Shown piece after piece: positions 1-6,194 of a stretch of 8,792 bases of DNA. The DNA lies in NCBI GenBank assembly GCA_020024515.1, contig JAHHTR010000086.1, positions 1-8,792 of the forward strand, written 5' to 3'. The notes beneath the pieces were generated by a model that did no database searches, was not told where the DNA came from, and saw only the letters and a list, made by a program, of their open reading frames with translations. Position 1 is the first letter of the stretch. Each line of letters begins with the position of its first letter. A program made the position numbers and the translations under genes. The DNA comes from Angelakisella sp. Its GTDB lineage: Bacteria > Bacillota > Clostridia > Oscillospirales > Ruminococcaceae.

Positions 1-54
1 TTCCATACCATAAGAGGTTCTTTTTGTACTGTCCGCACAAATTGGAGCAGTTCA
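1..54 (-). mobile_element. Terminal inverted repeat of an IS3-family-like insertion sequence (partial)
   Basis: Read on the minus strand from base 54 leftward, the sequence starts TGAACTGCTCC and continues with GGACAGTACAAAAAG (bases 35-21). The spacing and wording, TG-ACTG--CC then GGACAGT about ten bases later, follow the terminal inverted repeats I know from IS3-family elements of the IS150 type. If this is right, the outer end is base 54 and the element extends left out of the window. No transposase reading frame is visible in the 54 bases, so it could be either end, or a remnant. The bases after 54 (AAC or AACC) would be one copy of the short target duplication. The call rests on recalled family consensus, not on an alignment. 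Confidence 0.5.
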
Positions 55-237
55 AACCTATACACTGTGTATTTTTTTATATATTAGTAACATTTCAATA
101 TAAACTGAATCTAAATTAAAATTTTGTTGTTTATAATTTATTAAATCAAATACTGCTTTGAGTAGCTTATATATTCTTTCATCTTTATTTTATCTTAGTT
201 TTGCTAGATAATATAATTATTTTATAAAAAAATTATA
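55..237. other. Gene-free AT-rich spacer between IS end and rex
   Basis: About 180 bases with no credible reading frame, no ribosome binding site and no RNA gene that I can recognise. Composition is extremely AT-rich. The only structure is the inverted repeat at its right edge, listed separately. Confidence 0.6.
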
Positions 238-240
238 TTA
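209..240 (-). repeat. Perfect 10-bp inverted repeat over the rex stop codon
   Basis: TAATATAATT at 209-218 is the exact reverse complement of AATTATATTA at 231-240, with a 12-base loop that reads TTTTTT at its start on the rex strand. The 231-240 arm includes the rex stop codon. It could fold at the 3' end of the rex transcript, but the stem is all A and T and no U run follows it, so it is a weak terminator candidate at best. Confidence 0.35.
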
Positions 241-888
241 ATCTCCGCAATTTTCCACATCATGTTTTAGCATATATGAAAGTGTCATTATACTATCTGA
301 CAAGTGAACATTAACTATTTTTAAATTTGTAAAATCATGTGTAAAGTCATAAGATGAAAAATTCCATATACCTTTTACTCCACAATTATTTAGTATTTTA
401 CCTATCTCCTCGGCTGCTGATGCAGGTACACAAACAATAGCCATAACCGGTTTTTCTCTTAGGCAAAATTCTTCCAATTTTTTAACATCTTCAACTTGTA
501 TACCGGCAAGTGTTGTTCCTATTACACTTGTTGAGCTGTCAAATGCTCCTATTAGTTTAAAACCTTTTCTTAATAAATCATGTCTGTTTGCAACTGCTTT
601 ACCAAGGTTACCTGCACCTATCAAAATTGCTGTTGAAATATCATTTATGCCAAGTATTTCACCTATTTCTCTGCGAAGTGCCTCTACATTATATCCATAA
701 CCCTGTTGACCAAAACCGCCAAAGCAATTTAAATCCTGACGTATTTGTGATGCGGTTACCATCATTATTTTTGATAACTCAGCGGAAGAAATACGTGTTA
801 TTCCTTTTTCAAGCAGACGATTAAGAAATCTATAATAACGAGGTAATCTATTTATTACAGATTGACTAATATTTTTATCATTTTTCAT
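238..888 (-). CDS. rex: Redox-sensing transcriptional repressor Rex
   Basis: A 216-residue protein, the usual Rex length. Rex is a homodimeric repressor that binds operator DNA when NAD+ is high and releases it when NADH rises, which induces fermentation and NADH-oxidising genes. Residues 1-75 form the winged-helix DNA-binding domain, with RISSAELS, TASQIRQDL (about 45-53) and FGGFGQQGYGYNV (about 56-68). Residues 85-190 are a Rossmann domain with the dinucleotide loop GAGNLG at 91-96 and an acidic residue in GAFDSS (D117). The C-terminal helix NVHLSDSIMTLSYML is the arm that swaps between subunits. The frame is open up to 945, but start at 888 is preferred because GGAGG lies 11 bases upstream and the homologous domain begins there (MKNDKNISQSVINRLPRYY). 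No partner gene lies on this strand. A minus-strand promoter and two inverted repeats lie upstream, suggesting autoregulation. Confidence 0.97.
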   Translation of the reverse strand: MKNDKNISQSVINRLPRYYRFLNRLLEKGITRISSAELSKIMMVTASQIRQDLNCFGGFGQQGYGYNVEALRREIGEILGINDISTAILIGAGNLGKAVANRHDLLRKGFKLIGAFDSSTSVIGTTLAGIQVEDVKKLEEFCLREKPVMAIVCVPASAAEEIGKILNNCGVKGIWNFSSYDFTHDFTNLKIVNVHLSDSIMTLSYMLKHDVENCGD

Positions 889-899
889 AATGATTAATG

Positions 900-904
900 C
901 CTCC
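900..904 (-). promoter_or_regulatory. Ribosome binding site that fixes the rex start
   Basis: CCTCC on the plus strand reads GGAGG on the rex strand, 11 bases before the ATG at 888-886. An in-frame ATG at 906-904 overlaps this motif and one at 945 lies inside the putative operator. Neither has a Shine-Dalgarno sequence of its own. Confidence 0.7.
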
Positions 905-920
905 ATTTTTTTATTTATTT

Positions 921-946
921 TTTGTGTAAAAATAAATTCACACAAA
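921..946. promoter_or_regulatory. Inverted repeat in the rex leader, candidate operator 1
   Basis: TTTGTGTAAA at 921-930 and TTCACACAAA at 937-946 are inverted copies matching at 9 of 10 positions around a 6-base centre. It sits between the predicted rex transcription start (near 984) and the rex start codon, where a bound repressor would block elongation. The TTGTG...CACAA ends and the TTCACA arm recall the Gram-positive Rex consensus TTGTGAA-N4-TTCACAA, but the arms are about half a helical turn further apart. Assignment to Rex is therefore inference from position and partial similarity. Confidence 0.5.
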
Positions 947-990
947 AATAATACTTTTTTGTACTAAAAAATTATATTTACGTACTATAT

Positions 991-1019
991 ATGATACTCT
1001 TTTAACATAGTTTTGTCAA
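991..1019 (-). promoter_or_regulatory. Sigma-A type promoter of rex
   Basis: On the minus strand a perfect -35 TTGACA (1019-1014) is followed after exactly 17 bases by TATCAT (996-991), a 5-of-6 match to the -10 consensus. Transcription would start near 984 and give a 5' leader of about 95 bases before the rex ATG. The -35 hexamer lies within candidate operator 2. Confidence 0.75.
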
Positions 1020-1040
1020 ATAAATATTTATTTACACAAA
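1012..1040. promoter_or_regulatory. Inverted repeat over the rex -35, candidate operator 2
   Basis: A perfect 16-bp palindrome, AAATAAAT then ATTTATTT (1018-1033), is flanked by TTTGTC on the left and ACACAAA on the right, so the flanks also mirror each other with one base slipped. The right arm, TTTACACAAA (1031-1040), is the exact reverse complement of the 921-930 arm of candidate operator 1. Binding here would occlude the rex -35 box. It may equally serve the divergent gene to the right. Repressor identity is inferred. Confidence 0.5.
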
Positions 1041-1100
1041 TAGTAAATTATTAACATAAATTTATTATTTATTGCACTTTTATTAACATATAATAATAAA

Positions 1101-1114
1101 TATAATAGTATAAT
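1101..1114 (+). promoter_or_regulatory. Candidate -10 boxes for the rightward usp-hydrolase unit
   Basis: Two overlapping-range TATAAT hexamers occur at 1101-1106 and 1109-1114, at a sensible distance from the start codon at 1187. No good -35 lies 16-18 bases upstream of either: TTGCAC at 1072-1077 is too far and TTAACA at 1083-1088 gives spacers of 12 or 20. In DNA this AT-rich a -10 match alone is weak evidence. Confidence 0.3.
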
Positions 1115-1186
1115 TTATAGGTAGAGACAAAATAAATAATACACACATTATATATAAAAAAATACTTTAATAAAGGTGATAACTAA

Positions 1187-1606
1187 ATGCTTGTAACACA
1201 ATGTGAAAACAGCAATCTTATAATTGTTCTTGTCACAGACCAATTTAATTGTGAAAGAATAATACTAGCAGGACGCAAATTATCAAATGAAAATAACGGA
1301 AAGCTTTTGGTACTAAACATAAATAGACCTAACCACACCCAAAATCCTGAGGCTATTGAATTTCTTTATAAAGTTTCAAAAGACAATGACGCCACAATGC
1401 TTGTTCATTATAGTGAAAAACCGGAAAAATACATAAGTCAATGTATAAAAGAAAATCAGCCTATGGCAGTTATAACAGGTATACCGTCAAGCAAAAATTC
1501 TATTTTACATAAACTATGGTTACGTTTTGGCAATACAACTTTTTACATGGCAGACACAAACGGTGAACTCTCAAAAGTTATGATTACAGACAGAATAATA
1601 ACTTAA
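1187..1606 (+). CDS. Stand-alone universal-stress/KdpD-like nucleotide-binding-fold protein
   Basis: A 139-residue cytoplasmic protein with no signal peptide or membrane segment. The order of a hydrophobic strand (NLIIVLVTD, 10-18), the helix C22ERIILAGRKLSNENN, a second strand (KLLVLNINR, 39-47), a helix with FLYKVSKDNDAT, and PMAVITGIPSSKNSILHKLW (92-111) follows the alpha/beta Usp fold. It most resembles the Usp-like segment of KdpD sensor kinases (S-ERLI-RG-RLA... then IVIGKS...). The glycine-rich nucleotide loop GX2GX9G(S/T) is degenerate: TGIPSSK has no second glycine at the expected place, so ATP binding is doubtful. No kinase or KdpD input domain is attached. AGGTGA lies 7 bases before the ATG. 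The hydrolase gene follows after 48 bases on the same strand, so the two are probably cotranscribed. The fold call is reasonable; the role is unknown. Confidence 0.7.
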   Translation: MLVTQCENSNLIIVLVTDQFNCERIILAGRKLSNENNGKLLVLNINRPNHTQNPEAIEFLYKVSKDNDATMLVHYSEKPEKYISQCIKENQPMAVITGIPSSKNSILHKLWLRFGNTTFYMADTNGELSKVMITDRIIT

Positions 1607-1654
1607 AGCATATATATGTATATTCTATGTCAATTATTATAGGAGGAATAAAAA

Positions 1655-2590
1655 ATGTTGACACAACCAATAGAAATCAGATCATCAAGAGACGATCATA
1701 AAATATGGGGTATACTGTGGATGCCTGGCACAACTGACGTAAAAGGGGTTATACAAATATGCCATGGTATGTGCGAATATATTGAGCGATATTCCGATTT
1801 TGCCACTTATATGTGTTCTCAGGGCTATGCAGTGTGCGGTAATGACCATATAGGACACAAAAATACTGCAAATATTTCATCACAACCACTTGGATATTTT
1901 GGCGGAAAAAACAGTTGGGGACATATTATTGATGATGTTGAGCTATTTAGACGACATGTTCAAAATTGCATTCCAAATAAACCTTGGATAATACTCGGAC
2001 ACAGTATGGGCTCTTTTATCGCAAGACTGTACGCATCAAAATACGGCAATAATATTGATGCCTTGATTATAAGCGGAACAGGCTCAAAAAATCCTTCTGT
2101 ACCACTTGGCAAAGCTGTTGCCAAAACCGTATCATTTTTCAAAGGTGACAGACATATTTCAAAATTTGTTGACAAAATGGTATCATCTTCACTTAACGGT
2201 ACAATAAAAAATCCACGAACAACAGCCGACTGGATTTGTACAGATGAAAAAGTTGTAGATAAATATTTAAAAGATGAGTATTGTACTTTTACTTTCTCTG
2301 TTTCGGCATATTACGATTTATTCTGTTTAAATGATAATTGCAATAAAGAAGCAACATTTGCTTTAACACCTGATAATCTTCCGATATACATTTTCTCAGG
2401 AGACAAAGACCCTGTTGGGAATATGGGTAAAGGTCCTGTAAAAGTAGGCAACCTATATAAACAAAACTGTAAAAAGAACGTAACAGTTAAAATGTATCAT
2501 AACGGCAGACACGAAATGCTAAACGAAACAAATAAACAACAAGTGTATGAAGATGTTAAAAATTGGATAGAAAAAACTTTACAACAATAA
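1655..2590 (+). CDS. Alpha/beta-hydrolase of the monoacylglycerol lipase/lysophospholipase type
   Basis: A 311-residue serine hydrolase that probably cleaves an ester of a monoglyceride, lysophospholipid or similar lipid; the substrate cannot be read from sequence. The catalytic parts are all present: oxyanion region CHGMCEY (36-42), nucleophile elbow GHSMGS with S117, acid in FSGDKDPVG (probably D252) and base in HNGRHEMLNE with H286. The HG-x-x-E start and the RHE-LNE ending are hallmarks of the Hydrolase_4/S33-like group that includes monoglyceride lipase. A variable lid region lies at about 145-235. No signal peptide is seen, so it should act in the cytoplasm. AGGAGG sits 8 bases before the ATG. 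It follows the Usp-like gene by 48 bases and is closed by a hairpin with a T run, which suggests a two-gene unit. An in-frame antisense reading inside it is not a gene. Confidence 0.93.
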   Translation: MLTQPIEIRSSRDDHKIWGILWMPGTTDVKGVIQICHGMCEYIERYSDFATYMCSQGYAVCGNDHIGHKNTANISSQPLGYFGGKNSWGHIIDDVELFRRHVQNCIPNKPWIILGHSMGSFIARLYASKYGNNIDALIISGTGSKNPSVPLGKAVAKTVSFFKGDRHISKFVDKMVSSSLNGTIKNPRTTADWICTDEKVVDKYLKDEYCTFTFSVSAYYDLFCLNDNCNKEATFALTPDNLPIYIFSGDKDPVGNMGKGPVKVGNLYKQNCKKNVTVKMYHNGRHEMLNETNKQQVYEDVKNWIEKTLQQ

Positions 2591-2597
2591 TAACTAT

Positions 2598-2639
2598 AAA
2601 ATACTTTGATATATTTTTAATGTATTGAAGTATTTTTTT
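2598..2639 (+). terminator. Rho-independent terminator after the hydrolase gene
   Basis: AAAATACTT (2598-2606) pairs with AAGTATTTT (2628-2636). The stem continues inward through G-U and A-T pairs to a loop of about 7 bases near 2614-2620, and a T run covers 2633-2639. The stem is AT-rich but long, and it starts 8 bases after the stop codon. Confidence 0.75.
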
Positions 2640-2684
2640 ATATGCAAAATAACAAAATATATAATTCCACATATAATGCAATAT

Positions 2685-2690
2685 GGAGGT
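2685..2690 (+). promoter_or_regulatory. Ribosome binding site that fixes the start of the small membrane protein
   Basis: GGAGGT 6 bases before the ATG at 2697. The same frame is open back to an ATG at 2625, but that codon lies within the preceding terminator hairpin and has no Shine-Dalgarno sequence. Confidence 0.7.
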
Positions 2691-2696
2691 GATTAT

Positions 2697-3005
2697 ATGA
2701 AAACTATATTTATAATAATATTTTCTGCTTTTGCAATAATAGGCATAATAAATGTAGTAGTCGGAATAATAAATAATCTTAACGGTAAACAGATATGCAA
2801 TAAATGTACACTTATTGTAGATATATCAAATGATGATGTTATCGACAACAATATGTATGCGCTGGAACTGATATTGCAAGACAAAAATTTATCAAATATG
2901 CAAATAATCGTAAATTGTACAGCCACAGAAGAAAATTACGATATTTGTAAAAAATATTGTGAAATACATAATATAAAAATGTTAAAAACAAATATAGATA
3001 TTTAA
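2697..3005 (+). CDS. Small single-pass membrane protein of unknown function
   Basis: A 102-residue protein that I do not recognise as a named family. Residues 4-27 are a continuous hydrophobic segment (IFIIIFSAFAIIGIINVVVGII) with one lysine before it, fitting a single N-terminal membrane anchor. The rest is a small polar domain: C35-NK-C38, a strand TLIVDIS (39-45), an acidic turn, a helix YALELILQDKNL, a strand MQIIVNC (68-74), then a helix TEENYDICKKYCEIHNI and a short strand. This beta-alpha-beta-alpha-beta order loosely recalls the start of a GT-A type glycosyltransferase or a Rossmann-like fold, but no catalytic motif is visible and the protein is far too short. There are five cysteines in the soluble part. 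GGAGGT precedes the start by 6 bases. It lies between a terminator and the mutase gene, 99 bases upstream of the latter. Confidence 0.65.
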   Translation: MKTIFIIIFSAFAIIGIINVVVGIINNLNGKQICNKCTLIVDISNDDVIDNNMYALELILQDKNLSNMQIIVNCTATEENYDICKKYCEIHNIKMLKTNIDI

Positions 3006-3013
3006 TAAATAAG

Positions 3014-3043
3014 TAGACTAAACATATAAATTTATAGTATAAT
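3014..3043 (+). promoter_or_regulatory. Candidate sigma-A promoter of the phosphohexomutase gene
   Basis: TAGACT (3014-3019, 4 of 6 to the -35 consensus) and a perfect TATAAT (3038-3043) are 18 bases apart, 61 bases before the mutase start. This would give the mutase its own transcript with a leader carrying the palindrome at 3065-3086. Confidence 0.5.
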
Positions 3044-3064
3044 ATATTATAATAGGTTACAAAA

Positions 3065-3086
3065 TTATTAAAAAAATTTTTAATAA
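3065..3086. repeat. Perfect 22-bp AT-only palindrome in the mutase leader
   Basis: TTATTAAAAA (3065-3074) and TTTTTAATAA (3077-3086) are exact reverse complements around two adenines. It ends 3 bases before the GGAGGA ribosome binding site (3090-3095) of the mutase. It could be an operator for a dimeric protein or a leader hairpin; it has no G or C, so the RNA stem would be weak. Confidence 0.5.
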
Positions 3087-3104
3087 AACGGAGGAACGCA
3101 ATTA

Positions 3105-4811
3105 ATGGATTACAAAGAAATTTATAAACTTTGGCAAGAAAAATTAGACGGAGAAGACGCACTAAGCTGTGAACTTCGTGAGATAAGTGGCGATGAAAAA
3201 GCTATCGAAGATAGATTTTATCGTGAACTTGAATTTGGTACAGCCGGACTTCGTGGTGTACTTGGTGCAGGCACAAACCGTATGAACATCTACACTGTTG
3301 GCAAAGCTACACAAGGTATGGCAGAGTATCTAAATACTATATCAAAAGAGCCAAAAATAGCTATTGCATACGACAGCCGTATAAACTCCACACTTTTTGC
3401 GGAATACAGTGCATCTGTAATGGCAGCTAATGGTATAAAGGTATATCTATATAAAGAACTTATGCCAACACCAGCTCTTTCCTATGCTGTAAGAGAGCTA
3501 CAATGTGACGGTGGTATAAATATAACAGCCAGCCATAACCCTGCTGAATACAATGGCTACAAAGTTTATGATGAAACAGGTTGCCAAATTACAGGTGAAG
3601 TAGCTGATGCCATTACAAAAAATATTAATAATATTGATATTTTTGAAGATGTAAAAGTTCTTGATTTTAACAAAGGACTTGAAAGCGGAATTATTGAATA
3701 TATCAGCGAAGAAATTATCAACAACTTTATTGACGATGTGTTAAAATACAATATCAATAAAGAAGTTTGCAAAAACAGTGATTTAAAACTTGTTTACACA
3801 CCACTAAACGGTGCAGGCAGAAGATGTGTTACTGAAATGCTTGCAAAACTTGGTATAAATGATGTTACAATAGTAAAAGAACAAGAAATGCCTGACGGTA
3901 ACTTTCCAACTTGCCCATATCCAAACCCTGAAATTGTTGAGGCACTGCAACTTGGACTTAAACTGACAGAAGAAATCGGTGCTGACCTTCTTCTTGCTAC
4001 CGATCCAGACTGTGACAGAGTAGGTGCTGCTGTACTGTCAAACGGCAAACCACGTCTGATAAGCGGTAACGAAATGGGTGTTCTAATGATAGACTACATT
4101 TCAACAATGAAAGAACAAAACGGTACTATGCCGAAAAATCCTGTAATTATAAAGAGTATTGTTTCAACAACAATGGCTGACGCAGTAGCCCTTGCACACA
4201 ATATAAAAATTCAAACTGTTTTGACCGGCTTTAAATATATAGGTGAAGCAATAACAGCACTTACAAAAGAAAACAGAGAAAATGATTTCTTGCTTGGCTT
4301 TGAAGAAAGCTATGGTTACCTAAGCGGCAGCCATGTTCGTGACAAAGATGCCGTAAACGGTTCTATGTTAATTGTTGAAATGGCAGCTTATTACAAACAA
4401 AAAGGTATGAACCTAGGCGATGCACTTGACGCACTTTATGAAAAATACGGTAAATATCTAAACAAAGTAGACAGCTATACATTTAAAGGCAGCGATGGCA
4501 TGCTTAAAATGAAAGATATTATGCAATCACTTAGAGACAACCCACCAACACAAATTGCCGAATATAATGTTTCTTATAAAGCTGACTACAAAATTCAAGA
4601 AAAAATGACAGGCGAAACAAAAGAAAAGATTAACTTGCCATCTGCAAATGTTCTTGAATACGGTTTAGGCGAAATAGGAAGTGTTATTGTAAGACCATCA
4701 GGCACAGAACCAAAGCTTAAAATTTACTATTCAGTAAAAGGCACAAATGACGAAGCTGTACTGAAAATCTATACAGAATTAAAAGACAGCATAGAAAAAA
4801 TAATACTATAA
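3105..4811 (+). CDS. pgcA: Alpha-D-phosphohexomutase (phosphoglucomutase/phosphomannomutase)
   Basis: A 568-residue cytoplasmic enzyme of the alpha-phosphohexomutase superfamily, close in length to Bacillus PgcA. It interconverts glucose-1-phosphate and glucose-6-phosphate (possibly also mannose phosphates) through a phosphoserine and glucose-1,6-bisphosphate, feeding UDP-glucose, glycolipid and polysaccharide synthesis. All four domains carry their signatures: FGTAGLRG (44-51) with the phosphoserine loop TASHNP (S143), the Mg2+ loop DPDCDR (D300, D302, D304), the sugar-recognition loop GFEESYGYLSG (398-408) and the phosphate-binding loop RPSGTEPK (530-537). Nothing is missing or truncated. 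GGAGGA lies 9 bases before the ATG. A likely promoter sits upstream and a nested terminator follows 23 bases after the stop. The N-terminal FGTAGLRG variant is typical of the longer PGM2/PgcA branch rather than bacterial GlmM; the exact substrate preference cannot be read from sequence. Confidence 0.96.
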   Translation: MDYKEIYKLWQEKLDGEDALSCELREISGDEKAIEDRFYRELEFGTAGLRGVLGAGTNRMNIYTVGKATQGMAEYLNTISKEPKIAIAYDSRINSTLFAEYSASVMAANGIKVYLYKELMPTPALSYAVRELQCDGGINITASHNPAEYNGYKVYDETGCQITGEVADAITKNINNIDIFEDVKVLDFNKGLESGIIEYISEEIINNFIDDVLKYNINKEVCKNSDLKLVYTPLNGAGRRCVTEMLAKLGINDVTIVKEQEMPDGNFPTCPYPNPEIVEALQLGLKLTEEIGADLLLATDPDCDRVGAAVLSNGKPRLISGNEMGVLMIDYISTMKEQNGTMPKNPVIIKSIVSTTMADAVALAHNIKIQTVLTGFKYIGEAITALTKENRENDFLLGFEESYGYLSGSHVRDKDAVNGSMLIVEMAAYYKQKGMNLGDALDALYEKYGKYLNKVDSYTFKGSDGMLKMKDIMQSLRDNPPTQIAEYNVSYKADYKIQEKMTGETKEKINLPSANVLEYGLGEIGSVIVRPSGTEPKLKIYYSVKGTNDEAVLKIYTELKDSIEKIIL

Positions 4812-4833
4812 ATTTATATTTAAACATAAAATA

Positions 4834-4887
4834 AAAAAGACACAATATCAGTTCACAATAATGTGATTATTGATATTGTGCCTTTTT
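4834..4887. terminator. Nested bidirectional terminator between convergent genes
   Basis: CACAATATCA (4841-4850) pairs exactly with TGATATTGTG (4871-4880). After one A-C mismatch the stem extends as AAAAAG (4834-4839) with CTTTTT (4882-4887). Inside the loop a second stem, TCACA (4853-4857) with TGTGA (4862-4866), closes on ATAA. The outer arms give a T run on both strands, so it can end the mutase transcript rightward and the yibE/F transcript leftward. The two genes are 96 bases apart. Confidence 0.88.
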
Positions 4888-4907
4888 ATTTTATCTAATT
4901 TTTTGTT

Positions 4908-6122
4908 TTATTTGTCTTCCTCCTGAATTGCAACTATCTTATTTCCTTTTTCTTTTCTTCTTTTAAAAAATGTTGCGGTAGGTTTGTTAAATAAATATGC
5001 CGAGATAAGTACTGTTACAGGTACACATAGCAAAATACCCATACTTCCTGCCACTGACTGTAATACTTGTACTACTATCATTTCCATATTTAATAGAAAT
5101 AATAAATTACCTCTATTGTTTGCAAGTATAAGTATAATCACAGCAAGTGAACCACCAACGTAGGCGAGCACAAGTGTATTTGTCATTGTTCCTATCGCAT
5201 CTTTACCTATATTCATACCTGATATAAACATATTTTTATATGACTTATCTCGCATTTTTTCAGACAGCTCGTTCATTGATGATGCTATTGTCATGGCAAC
5301 GTCCATTATAGCACCAAGTGAACCTATTACTATGCCACTCCATACAAGCGCTTTTAAATCTATCGGAGTTTCAAGATATGTCAAGAATACATAATCTTGC
5401 TCTACCAAACCTGTAATATTTAAAACTCTTTCAAAAATATAAGTGATAATCGCAGATAAAAATACACCACCCATATTTCCCAAAATCGCACACAAAGTTT
5501 TTTTGTTAAAACCATTTATCAGTAACAAGCTCATAAGAATAATAAAAAGACTGATAATACTTGTCAATAAATAAATATTCATACCTTTGGTAATTCCCGG
5601 AAGAAAGACCATAAAGAGTGCCATTGTCGTATATATCAGTGAAAGAATCGTGCCTACTCCCTTTGCTTTACCCAAAAATAGTATAATTCCCAAAAATATT
5701 ACTACAAGTATAGCCATTATATAAAAACGATTAAACTCAACAAATACCCAGACTATTTTTCCTTCTTCGTTTATATCAGTTGTTACAAGGATTTTGTCTC
5801 CTGCCCTTAGTTCTCGTGGCTGCACAGCATATATGTAGTCTATTATTTGTACACCTTTTATTACTTCACCCTTCATATAACCGCTTTGTACATACATATC
5901 AAAATAGATATACTTTATTCTGGCTACACCGGTTTCATCTTTTTCTTCTTCACTGTTAACTATTTTCAATACTTTCGCTTTATATGCCTCTTGTACAACA
6001 TTATTACTTTCAAACTTACATATCTCTGCACCTTTAAATATAAATATCAGTGAAAGAATAGAGACTGATACTATTGTCAGTATGTGCTTTATCTTTTGAT
6101 TATAATTGCTAAGTGTTTTCAT
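4908..6122 (-). CDS. YibE/F family multi-pass membrane protein
   Basis: A 404-residue integral membrane protein of the YibE/F family, which is widespread in Bacillota and has no firmly established function. Residues 12-30 form a first membrane segment and 31-132 an extracytoplasmic domain rich in beta strands. About seven further membrane segments follow at roughly 134-151, 156-175, 181-203, 211-231, 257-280, 313-334 and 342-376, before a basic C-terminal tail (FFKRRKEKGNK). The family signatures are clear: GAIMDVAMTIASSMNEL (270-286), then SGMNIGKDAIG and TMTNTLVLAYVGG (301-324). The single gene corresponds to the fused YibE plus YibF arrangement; in Lactococcus-type genomes the two parts are separate genes. 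AGGGGAG precedes the ATG by 6 bases. It lies 100 bases downstream of spoIIE on the same strand and may be partly read through from it. A transport role is plausible from topology but unproven. Confidence 0.92.
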   Translation of the reverse strand: MKTLSNYNQKIKHILTIVSVSILSLIFIFKGAEICKFESNNVVQEAYKAKVLKIVNSEEEKDETGVARIKYIYFDMYVQSGYMKGEVIKGVQIIDYIYAVQPRELRAGDKILVTTDINEEGKIVWVFVEFNRFYIMAILVVIFLGIILFLGKAKGVGTILSLIYTTMALFMVFLPGITKGMNIYLLTSIISLFIILMSLLLINGFNKKTLCAILGNMGGVFLSAIITYIFERVLNITGLVEQDYVFLTYLETPIDLKALVWSGIVIGSLGAIMDVAMTIASSMNELSEKMRDKSYKNMFISGMNIGKDAIGTMTNTLVLAYVGGSLAVIILILANNRGNLLFLLNMEMIVVQVLQSVAGSMGILLCVPVTVLISAYLFNKPTATFFKRRKEKGNKIVAIQEEDK

Positions 6123-6164
6123 TTGTATCTCCCCTCTATATACATTAATAAAATAATATCTAAT

Positions 6165-6170
6165 ATTATA
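6165..6170 (-). promoter_or_regulatory. Candidate -10 box for yibE/F
   Basis: The minus strand reads TATAAT at 6170-6165, 42 bases before the yibE/F start. No acceptable -35 lies 16-18 bases further upstream (the best is TGTATT), so the promoter is only suggested. Confidence 0.3.
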
Positions 6171-6194
6171 CTATAAAATTCGAGAAAAATACAC

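Noticed and set aside
889..945. 19-residue N-terminal extension of Rex starting at 945
   Set aside because: No ribosome binding site before 945, and the stretch includes the GGAGG that serves the ATG at 888 and half of an inverted repeat.
921..946. Calling the repeat a canonical Rex operator
   Set aside because: Arm spacing differs from the consensus by about 6 bp, so it is kept only as a candidate.
2625..2696. 24-residue extension of the small membrane protein
   Set aside because: The upstream ATG lies inside the hydrolase terminator hairpin; GGAGGT supports 2697.
2839..3162. Hydrophobic minus-strand frame of about 107 codons opposite the small membrane gene
   Set aside because: It is a low-complexity product of AT-rich antisense sequence rich in Phe, Leu and Tyr, has no ribosome binding site, and runs into the mutase start region.
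3794..4048. Minus-strand frame of 84 codons within the mutase gene
   Set aside because: Antisense shadow of a well-conserved enzyme, without a start signal.
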